DNA of 64,000 nt from Pyxicephalus adspersus. Taxonomy: Eukaryota > Chordata > Amphibia > Anura > Pyxicephalidae. The DNA lies in the NCBI RefSeq assembly GCF_032062135.1, contig NC_092858.1, positions 164,801,988 to 164,865,987 on the forward strand, in the 5' to 3' direction. The position numbers and the translations under genes are program-made. Below the pieces are notes generated by a model. It did no database searches. It saw nothing but the letters and a program-made list of their open reading frames with translations, and had not been told where the DNA came from. Numbering within the stretch: the first letter of the stretch is position 1; every line of letters starts with the position of its first letter. Below, piece after piece: positions 50,001 to 62,000 of the stretch.

Positions 50001-53000
50001 ACCACATCTGTATATTCTGGGTCAGAGTTTGTATTCATTTATTTAATTAGCAATATCATACCTGGCAATGACAGGTAAAGTAGGGCTCAGCCAACACAGC
50101 TGGAGGGTCAACAGTTAGCATCGTTGGATGGTCGATGTGCAATTCATCCAACACAAAAAACTGTGAATATCAGGATTTTTCCCTCCATTTCATGGAACAT
50201 CTCTTAGTCTCTACACACCCCTGAGGAAGCCTAGTTTGCTAAACGTGTCGGGAAAGAGACGATATGTAAAAGGAATGTGTTCTTTTGCCTAATAATGTTC
50301 CTGTGACCCCTCATCCATTTTGGGTCGCAGGAGAAACAAATAAGTGGATTTGTGTATAGCACAGGCATTCCCATCCACGACCAATGAGGCCTCTGTGTGA
50401 TGAGCATGAAGGTTTTAACCTATACTTTGGTATGTGATTTTAACATATTATTTTAACATTTATATTACTAAATATTATTTTCAATATATTGCATACAAAT
50501 GTGCTGATGAAACCCTGTTTCTCTCTCTTTTTTTTTCTTTTTTAATATTATATGATAGATACAGCTAGTTTGCTCTTCCATAGATAAGATATAGTAGGGC
50601 TCAGCCAATCCAGCCACCGGAGCCATACTATACCCATCAATGACATGATGGCAGACCAAGCCATACTACTATACCTGTCATATATTCGATTAGAACTCAG
50701 ATTGCTCAAATTCCGAGCTCCGAGTTTGAAACAGCTCTGACCTGAGTTGGAATTTACTCACTAGGCAACAATTATTGGCTTGTCTGGCACATCCAGGTGC
50801 CAAAACAGGCAATTTACTGCAGTGGTTGTAGGCTCATAAAGTTCACATTCCACATTTTTTTTTGCAGAAAACTTAAAAAGGATCAAAATGGTGGAAAGCT
50901 GTGTTTTCAATGTAGGTAGTAAACAAAAATGTGGCAAATGAAAGACTCTTTTTGTTTTCAGCAACGATCAACCAAACCAAAATCAAAGGCAAATTAGATT
51001 TGGAGGTTCCTTAATTCACTAACCAGACAGCTGCTTCCCACTCTGTACAATCCTACTAGGTCATCATTGCTGCTATGGTTCATAAACTGACTATAAGCCT
51101 ACTGGTAAGGACTGCTGCAGTAGGCATTTTAATTGACTGGTGGTCATCGGGGGGCATCACTGCCCCCCAAACCACCAAGTGACAACCCTTATTCGGTGCT
51201 GTTTGATTGCTGATGGTTGCATTGGCAATCCCGCCCTCTGATGACTACTAAATAATAAAAATATTCACATTGACGTTGGGCTTACAGACCCTTATTAGCA
51301 ATCAAATGTAGTGGTGGCGAGTGTTGGTACCACACTGTGTGCTGAGGTTCCATTTATTCGCCCGGCAAGTATCAAATAGATGGAGAGTGTTTGTATGAAC
51401 TGATATAAATTACTTGTAAAGCCATTACCCAAAAGTTAAAGAAAACTTTACATTCAATTCCAGTGGGAATAGTGTAGTTGGTGACCCTTTTTTGCCAGTG
51501 GACAATTTTGTATATGGCTCGCGGGCCATGGTTTGATCATGCCTGATTTATTGTGAGCATGCTTACCGATCATGGACTGGAAGCTAACAGAATCAGACTG
51601 CTTGTTTCCATGATGTGTTTCAACTCTCACATGAAGCGTGTAATTCTCAGTAATATCCGGTAATTCAGAAGGTATAATACAATAGTATTCTTCAATGTGT
51701 TCACATCCTGGGATTTCACTGGGTGCCATCCCCAACCTTCAAGCCATATGAAATGTGATTAATTGATGGGAAAATTAGAATGGTCTATCACACAAATAGT
51801 TTTAGAGTTTGTTTCCACCCCCCCGCTAACTCTTCACAATATAGGACTAAAAGGTTTGTTACCTCTACATATATAGTGTTCTCCCCAACCACCTTTTAGC
51901 TGGGTGCACCTCCCGGCTGTTTTTAGAAGGGTAATGAACAGTTGGGTGACAATACAGGGGCTGCCACCTGCCTACAATTGCCTGGGTTTAACACTGTATA
52001 GATAAGCCAACACAATAAAACCACTGACAGGTGACCTGGATAACATGAATTATCTTCCAATGGAGACCGTCAAGGTTGTGGTAAGCAGGGAATGGGGATC
52101 TGAGCGATTCGACAGGGGCCAGTTTATAATGGATCTAGATGACTGGGTTAGAGCGTCTCCTAAATTGCAGGTAATCGGAGGTGTTCCCAGTATGAAGTGG
52201 TTTGTACCTATTAAAAGGTGGTCCAAGCAAGGACCATGGGCACCCAAGTCTAACTGATGCATGTGGAGTAGGGGTAGCTCAAATGATTGTACAAAGTTGC
52301 AAAAACATGGTGGCCATAAGTACACAGTTTATCAGTGCTTGCTGTGTATGGGGATGCATGCACAACCCATGCTAGTTTGTGACAGAACTAGACTATGGAC
52401 CGATGGAAGAAGGCGACCTGGGCTGATGGTTCACATTTTAATTTAGAACATGTGATGGCTGGATACGTGTACATTGGTAAATGGCAAAGAGATGGATGGA
52501 ACTACCGGAAAGGCTGGCAAAGGCAGTAGAACATATGCTGCTAACATCTTGGTCCCATGGACCATATCTCAGTGGGTCACAGGTATTTTGGAAGCACAAG
52601 TAGGGGGGACTACACAATATTAGAGTGATTATATATTGTTATTATTAAATATTATAAGTGATTTTAATGTATTGGCTGATCAGAGTGTGTGTGTGTGTAT
52701 AATTATTCCAAGAGGGCAATACTTCTACTGACATAAACATAATTGGGCATTTTCCCACTATAACAAGGAAACATTTCTGTACTTATTGCCAAATTAAGAG
52801 GAAATAACTCCACTAACTCTTATAATAATGGGAAATTTCATCACTAACCACCAAAGTAAGGTGGCATGTCTCCACTCACCGCCTATGTTTAGGTTTTTTT
52901 TCCATATTGGCCATTTTCCATGTAATTGGCCATTTTCCATTAACCACTAAGAGTAATGATTTATTACACAGTATAGGAAGCATTTCGCCCCCAGCCTCCT

Positions 53001-56000
53001 ATGTAAGGGGGCAGCGCTTTGCCCCCAACCCCCTATGTAAGGGAGCAGTGCTTTGCCCCCAACCCCCTATGTAAGGGGGCAGTGCTTCGCCCCCAGCCCA
53101 CTATGTAAGGGGGCAGTGTTTCGCCCCCAGCCCACCTATGTAAGGGGGCAGTGCTTCGCCGCCCCCAGCCCACCTATGTAAGGGGGCAGTGCTTCGCCCC
53201 CAGCCCACTATGTAAGGGGGCAGTGTTTCGCCCCCAGCCCACCTATGTAAGGGGGGAGTGCTTCGCCCCCAGCCCACCTATGTAAGGGGGCAGTGCTTCG
53301 CCCCCAACCCCCTATGTAAGAGGGCAGTGCTCCCCCCTAAACCCCTATGTAAAGGGGCAGTCCTTATCCACCAACCACCTATGTAAGGGAGCACTTCTCC
53401 ACAAACCACCAAATATAAGGGGCCATTTCTCCAATATACTACCAATACAATGGAAGAACTTTGCCAGACATCTGGGCAATCCAACCAGACACAGGACACT
53501 TTGAAAAAAAAAATGTTGAATATGTCCAAAAGGTTCATTTTATATTCCTATAAAATCAAACCAAAATCCTGTAAAACCTTCACATCTGAAATATTAAGTG
53601 TCAGTGCCTACTAGTACTTATACCCACCTCCCACCCCCCTATGTATCATGTGATTATTTTTCCAACGCAACTGTCCATAGCGTTTTATATCTGGGATATG
53701 TTTATTTCCCTAGAAGTTGAACTTGATGGACTTTTTTCTTTTTTTTTTCAACCTGACTTACTATGTAACTATGTAGCTACAGATGTTCTTTAATACTGCA
53801 CACTATCAGAACAATTATACTTAACACACTCTTGATAAAACACAGTAAAGTTAACGTTCACATCGTCAGGACTCGTATTCATCCAGTCCCAGGTTACTGT
53901 AAGTTTCTCTTTTTCATTTATGATCCGAAGGTTTTTTGGTGGTTCCAAATCTGAAAAAAGGATAAGATATCTTCTATTCATGGAAAGTAGAAGCCCGCCA
54001 TTGAAGGAAGAGACTGAAAACGTGAGGAGCAATAAAAGCTGCTAGGCGCAGATGAAGCAAGGATTATGGGGGTAAAACCCCAAATGCACATAGAAGCTTT
54101 GTACAAGCTGAGCTGCATTTAACTTAGAAACTCCAGAAGCTGCAAGAATAACGTAGACGCCAACTCAAAACTAAAAGCAATTGCGGAGTTCTTCCTAGCC
54201 CCTTTTAGTTGGGTGCACCACCCGTCAACTTTCAGTAATCACTGACTGATGAGGTAGGTGAAAATACAGGGGGTGTAACCTGCTTACAATTTCTTCTTTG
54301 GCTTAAAAAAAAATTCTGGGTTGAGCAATGAATTCATATTCTCATTTTATATGAAATACCTTGCAGTTTTTTTGCAGCTATTTCCTTTCATGCATAACAG
54401 TGGTGACTGCATTTCTCATATGGACAACCAGAGTCACCATAAGAAATGTATGTGCCCCATTCCAGGTAAACGTCCTGAGCCTCCCCTCGGCCATGTATAA
54501 AAGTTTAAGCATTGCAAATATCATGCTCTTTTGTAGGGGGCCTGGTACAGAAGTACTCTTTGTCCCCCTTCCCTGATGGCAGCCCTGCTGATTATATTAA
54601 AACGTGAACAATGTGTTAAAAAAAACTGCTATGATCTTCACTAGAAACCCATGTTTGCCAAAAAACAGGAAACCCCATGTCGGAAAACGTCCTCGCTGAC
54701 TGATGTAGCTCCCTAAAGAGGTAATGATACATCAACGCTTTCAATCAGTGCACGTTCTGCAGACTTCCTCAGCAAGTGCTCAGACGCAGCAAAAAAATGA
54801 CCCCATCGACTTTTACTGGAGTGACCAATTCCAATAAAAAGGAGTATTGACAGGAAGTAGAGAGAACGTGGGACGGGAAGCCAATGTTGGTACTGCCGTC
54901 TTGTCACGGTTTTTAGAGAACTGTATTTGGGAAGGGACAGTATGAGGTGTCATCAATACATTATGCCTTCCTTCTACTATTCCTAGGCAATTCAAAGAGC
55001 ACAGAAAGAGGGCCTACGTATGGGCACAACATATGAAGGTACCTTTTGTGCCCCCTTATCCTGGACTGGGTACATAAATCTGCACCGACTCTGCTACCGT
55101 GGTTGATTTCAACAAGAGCTGGACAGCTTACCGAAAGCTTTATCCTTGCCCGCTTTCAAATCAATGAAGTCATGGCAGATGCAGCAAATAGTGGGGCCCT
55201 GTGGAGAACTGATGGGTGGGCCCCTTTCGCTTCTGTCATCCCCACACAGTTAGCAGGAATGCGAAAAGCCTGCAAACTTTAACGGTCATAAAAGGAAGAT
55301 GCGGCTGGTACAGCGATTGCTGGGAGAAATTTTTTCCATCTGCCACAGACCGGGGACACACATTGCTTCCCTAGCCAGGTGCCAAGGGCTGGGCAGGGTT
55401 CCAAGGACACAAGAGTCGGACATTGGGGGAAGAAGGGCAGGTGTGAACATGGACATAGGACTTTACATGTTGCTGTGGGGGACCCTTCTGGCTGCGGAGT
55501 GTCCAGGGGCCTCTTGTGCAGTGCCACACTTTGCACTGCATGTCTGCCCCTGACTGGGACACTGTAATAACCACAGGTGGGACTTAGTGACAGGTCCTCT
55601 TTAGAGTACATTAGCGAGTTGCATTCACCAAATATTTAAATACTAGTTCTGATTAAACAGACCCTTTTATCACCCGTCACCTTGCATTGTGTAACCCGTG
55701 CACCATGACCCATTGCAAAAATGTTGAATTACTGCACTGCATTAAAGCGGACCTATTGCTATTTTTAACATTATATAATGCATTTGAAAAAATTATTTTT
55801 AATAATACTTTTTTTTACAGAAGTCTCTGCCACAGCCTGCAGCTTCTGGGATACTTACATCACATATCCCGTGATGCTGTGGGTCGCTCTTTTTGTGCAT
55901 GCGTAAGATCCGGCATGTTTCCTCGGGCGATTTCTCATGTTCTCATGCCCATGTGTGAGATTGGCACTTTTAAAAAAAAAATTTGCAGGAAAACACCTGA

Positions 56001-59000
56001 TTTTGTTCCTGCGTAGGGTGAGTTCGGAGTGATGTGAAGAAGAAGCCGGAAGAGAGAAGAAATAGGAAGGCTGCGCCCACTGTTCTGTCCAGGACCAGAT
56101 AGAAGAAAGAATCCTAAATGGCGGAGGATTGTTTATAGCCGCCCCAACTCTCTGGAATGGTCTTCCTTGTCCTATTCGGCTTGCTCCTACTTTCTGCTTA
56201 TTTAAAAGAGCAATCAAAACTAAACTTGCCTACCCTTTCTTCTATCTTCTATCTCATAAATCCCACACTGCTTACCCATCATTCCATATTTACCTCCTGT
56301 GATAATTCCCCTCCTCTTAGATTGTAAGCTCTTCAGGGCAGGGTCCTCTCCTCCTCCTGTGTCACTGTCTGTATCTGTCATTTGCATCTCCTTTTAATGT
56401 ACAGCACTGTGTAATACGTTGATGCTTTATTAATCCTGTTTATTAATAATAATTTACTGGGCTAGGTTTGTGAAGGGATTGGGAGCTTTTTAACCAGCAA
56501 ATGTTTTTTTTTGAAAAGTTCAATTTTCTATCAATCTTTTCTGAAGAGTAAATAGAGAATGTAATAACAAAGAACAATAACAATAAGTTCATGCTAGGTT
56601 AAATGTGTCATAAAAAGTTACTTTAGTATATACAGACATTTAAAAAAAGTAAGTACACCCCCTATAGAAATTATATAGTTAAAAATAAAAAAAATCACGA
56701 CAGCACTTAACATTTTACATGACTTTATCAACAGTGAGACAGAAAGTGAAACCGGCATCTGGGGATTTCTATTAGCAAAGAAGAAAGCACTGTGCAAACA
56801 GCCACTCCCTGAAAACACAGCCACAAAACAGAACGCCTGACGGGTACAAAGCCGTGCTCCTCTAAATGATCAAGTGGAACTAAACCAAAATAAAAATGTG
56901 TGCAGGTGGGTTTTTTTTGGAAGGGACAGGTGATGACCCTTCTGCAATAAATCCTTACCTGCCTGTGTGCCCTCTCCTCCTCCTGCTCCCCCATGTCATC
57001 ACAGCCTGGACTATCAGGATGGCCGAAGATTTGAAACCCAGAAGAACTCTGGGTGAAGATGTCAATGCGCCCTCAGGTGTGGGCGAGTTAATATTCAACA
57101 GGATTTATATAGAGCCAATTTATTGCGCAGTGCTGTACATTAAATAGGGGTGCAAATGACAGTGACACAGGAGGAGGGGGGACACTGCCACGAAGAGCTT
57201 AAAATCTAAGAAGTGGGGAAAGCATGTTCACAATTTTGTTTTAATTTTAAAATTACTTCGGTGCTTATAACTCACATTCTTGAGATCCTGTGTTCTCCCT
57301 AGCCCCTTTTAGCTGGGCACACCACCCTGCACTTTTCAGTAACCACCTGGCTGGTTTTGGGTTGGGGGTTTGCCACCCGCCTACAATTTCTTCCCACCCA
57401 GCTTAAAATTTATGGGTTGAACACCGATTGAAGAGAACCTGTCAGTCAGCATTTGCCAGCATTAACTTGTTCTTTGCAGGCTTGTATGTAAACCAGTGAA
57501 TTTTTTCCCAGTTCTCTAGAGCAGTGTTCCCCAACCTTTTGGATTTCACGGACCACTAAATGCACAAACTCCGGACCGTGCATGTGCGGGGAGCCATGTG
57601 TCACTTAAAGGGGAAGAAACTTTCTCCCCAAAGTGACATCATGATACCAGAACCCACCAACTCACGCTCAGACCTGCGATGGGGGAGTGGCTGACACCAC
57701 CCTGAGTCTGCGATCTGTGATGTCTCCGGGAGATATGGTCCGCGCCTCTGGCCGGTGCACCCCCCCACTAATGGACAGGGGATTGGGGACCCCTGCTCTA
57801 GAACAATCGTCCCCAACCTTTCCAACAGTGGGCCCGGCAACACACCACAAAATTTACCACGGCCCGGTACGTGAACAGCCTACTCTGCCACCCCCAGCAG
57901 CTCAGCCTCCAACCGGCACACCGGCTGAGAATAGCAGAGCAGAGTAGGAAAGCTGGAGTGCTGTCAAGCAGCGGAGTCGCCGGGAACGACAGAGAAGTGC
58001 AAGCCCCACATACACCGCTCCACCACTCCCAGCAGTTCCCGTGCTAGCAGTGCAAGGAGAGCCGTCCATGCCTCCGCCGCTATTAGCCTGGGGGTTGGGG
58101 AGCACTGATCTAAAATGCCTGAAAGTGCAGAAGCTTACAGCGTAACTAAACCCGGGGGATACTCACCTGTCCTTGTTCCATCTTGGGTGCTGTCATCTTC
58201 CTGCTTCTCTTCCTCATTCTGATCTTCATGCGCAGGAGCTCATTCAGTCCTAGCAGCTGCAGGGAAATCCGGGATGTTCCATGTGTCCGGTGTATATGCA
58301 GCTCATCAATTATGAAATTTTAAGGGAGAAATCAGGAAAATGAATGTATACCATCACCTGTCCCTTACGGCAATAAAACCCTGCCTGATGCAAAGATTAG
58401 TTCCACTTTAAAAAAAGTTTGCAAGAGTAGTAAAAAGCAACTCACGCACCTGTTTGTTTCAATGTTAACTGTTTTTAGGGCGGGAAAATGGAATCAAACA
58501 GCCAAAAATTACTGCCTGAATTTAATCCTATGGAGGCTGCAACTCTGGAATTGGGAAAAGTGTGCAGTTTCAGGGTACCTAGGAATGACAGGGTCTCTTT
58601 AACTTAAAGCGGTTTGTTGCAGCAGATACATTGCATGTTTTTTCTGCAATCCAACAAAAAGCCCACCCGCTGGCAATATTTTTATTATACTTTTCTTTGA
58701 AGTTGCTGAACAAGAATGAACCAAAGGGTGCAATCAAACAAACATTTCCTTTCCCTTCAGCTACCAACAAAACAAACTGAAATTAAAATAAGCAAGGGGA
58801 TTGAGCGGCTGGCATGCGATAAATTCTGTATCAAGTAGAGTCCAGAAATGGTGGGCAACGCCCCAAAACATGTGCATGGAAGATGATAATAGTTTATTAG
58901 ATTCACCCAATTAGCCTTGGAGAGGAGTTATAGACTTTCGGCTATCTGAACATTCACCAGACAGGGTATGTATGGCTAATTACACCAGGCTCTATGAAAT

Positions 59001-62000
59001 CTCTAATGATGTAAAATGTCCACAATGACCCTGGTAGCTCGAGATCATGTGACCAATCCAAGGCTAAGAAGGTCACTTTGATGTGGTGTGCGCATGTGTA
59101 AATGTTTGGTTTTTCGTATGCTCATTTGGTTTTGAGCTGCTAATGCCAAACACGAAAAGAAAACAAGGCTGATCCTTTGTAACAGTAAAAACAAAATACT
59201 TACCTTTTCAGATGGAAACCGTCGATTACTCTGTGATGCTAGTCCAGTTAGACCCGTGCTGTCCCATCTTCCTTTGTTCTGGCGTAGAATTGACACTGGG
59301 CACCCCCTTCTTCTGGGTTCATCATCCTAGGTCACCTGATCTTACAATAGGCAGCTGCATCATCCCAGCCTAGCCAATCACGATGGCCAATGATTCGGAA
59401 GAAGGAAGAGGAGCAAAAGAAGCTGGCAGTGCCATAGTGGTACATGGACAGGTGGATTCACATGGCAGCATGGGTTCCATTCATTATAATAGCTGCTCCT
59501 TCTGCGCAATGTGGGTGCCTGATTTTACGCATGTGCAGTGAGATTACACCTGCGATGTGCAAGGTGGAGTGTTGTAAGTGTTGAAAAAAAAAAAAGATGG
59601 CAGCGCTGGATGGACCAGCAAGCCCTGGAAAGAACAGGGAACCCAAGGACATCGCTGGACTTAGAAGTAAAGGTAAGTTTTGTTTTTCTTTTAGTGAAAG
59701 TTTTGCTTTTTTTAAAAATCGCTCAGCTGTGAGGATTTCAAACCATCACCTGTTTGAGTATTGTATTTTTACAGGCAAATGCAATTTTAAGGCTTGCCAT
59801 ATTTGTCCCACTTACCTTTCTGATAGAAAAATACTCCCCTAGCCACTCTCTCCGCTCCTCCAATGACTTACTAATGACTTCCTCACTCATAACCTCATCA
59901 CATGCACGGCTCCAAGATTTCTCTAGAGCTGCCCCGACTCTCTCTGGAATGGTCTTCCCCATCCTATTCGGCTTGCTCCTACTTTCTGCTCATTTAAAAG
60001 AGCCCTCAAAACCCATCTTTTCAAACTTGCCTCCCCATCTTCTTCTGTCCCCTAAATCCTCACTACTTCCCACCATTTCATACACCCCCTCCTATTGTGT
60101 GATACTTCAGTGCTTAGATTGTAAGCTCTTCGGGGCAGGGTCCTCTCCTTTTTGTGTCTGTCTGTATCTGTCTGTCATTTACAACCTCTATTTAATGTAC
60201 AGCGCTGCATAATATGTTGGCGCTATATAAATCCTGTTTATTAATATTAATATTTTGCAATCCATTTACTCCTCGTCTTTAAAAAAAGAAATCAGTACCC
60301 TGTGCAGTCATTTCTTAGCATTCACTGTAAGTGAGAGTTCTTGCTCAGTGTGGCTCCCACAGCTATATATAAAAAAATATGTTGTAGTTTATATTTTCAG
60401 CAGCCTTGAAAATGTGGTGAAAAAAAAGGTTGTAAAATAACGCAGCAAAAGCCACCACAGCGAAAGGCCAGACGCCATGGGGTGATTGTGGGCACAGAGT
60501 GCCTGCTACACGATAGTGAGAATACTGGAACTCGCACGCAAGGGTCAAAATGAGGCGACTCAGATACCAAGAAGCAACAAACACAAAAATATTCAACATT
60601 TTTTGAGGAAGTCAAAAACGTTCCCTGCCTCCCTTTTCATTTTTATTTGCTCCCAGATTATAATTGGGATCAATTATGTGTACAGAGCCGCCTAATTTAT
60701 TGGCGCTATATATAAATCCTAATAATAACAATATTAATAATAAAATATGTTTGCTGTTCCCATTCATATACTTGGCACCTCTATTAGATGACAACATTCA
60801 GTGGTGTGACCGAGTATAAACCAAATTTCGGTTTATATTCGAGTATATACACAGGCCGGTGCTCGGCGTCTTCAATAAATGCTGAGAATGCAGGTGTCAG
60901 GACTGGAGAAATACGAATATTTCTATAGGTTTGTCTGGAGCTGGGCATTCCCTGCATAGAACTTTCTGGGGTCCCACTGAAGCAATAGGACGGAGTTGCG
61001 TTCAATGCACAAAGCAGGACAAATGTCCATGCAGGAAGCGCAGGAAGAAATGCAACGGTAAGGCTGGGAAATAAAGGCTGTCTATTGGACCACTCGAGAG
61101 CAGCTGGGGTCCCTTTATTTGTAATCAAAGCACCGAATGTGGCCCCCAATACATCTACCAGACTATGGGGTAACAGGAGATACAGGGAGGTCACAGAGGG
61201 GGCCACAGAGGAAGGGAGGTCTCAAGGGGGTAATAAGGGGATAAAAGGGAGGTCACTGGGGGGGCAAGAAATGGGGTCTCAGGAGGGACAAAAGGCAGGG
61301 AAGTCACCCGGAGAAGGGAGGGAGTGGCAGAGATGTCTCTGGGAGGGAGTGACAGGGAGGTCAACAGGTGGGCTGGGGGGGAGATAACTGAGGGGGACAG
61401 AAAGGAGATTAACAAGGGAATGGGAAAAGGGGATGAAAAGAGACAGGGAGATCTGTGGGGGTGGGAGAGGTCACTGGGGGGCAGGGGGTATGATGGGGGG
61501 GTCACCAGGGGGAAAAGCAGAAGAGAGGTCACCAGGTTGCGGGCGTGTACAGGAGGTAATGTGGGGGGGGGGCAGGGTGACAGGGAGGTCATGGGGTGAC
61601 AGGGAGGTCACAGGAAGGTCCTGGGGTAGGGTGACAGGTAAGTCCTGGGGTGGGGTGACAGCTAGTTCACAGGGTAGGGTTACAGGTCATGGGGTGGGGT
61701 GACAGGGAGGTCACAGGAAGGTCATGGGGTAGGGTGACAGGGAGGTCACAGGGTGGGGTGACAGGGGGGAACACGGGGGGAGGGGTGATGGGGAGGTCAT
61801 GGGGTGGGGTGAGTTATAGGGAAGCCAGGTGGAAGCATCAAAGCATTCCGGGCTGGGTGTAGCAAAGACACTGATGACTGGTTTTGCTCCGCCCATGGTA
61901 GGCACCGCCCATGAGGAACTGACATGACGTCACCATATAAAGGCGGGTGGTGGGAGGAGTCAGTATTGGGACACTGGATAACAGAAATCAGTGTTGGGGA

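Noticed and set aside
61085..61702. Several overlapping open frames of about 90-130 codons on both strands
   Set aside because: They are produced by the G-rich minisatellite, giving low-complexity Gly/Arg or Pro/Ser peptides.
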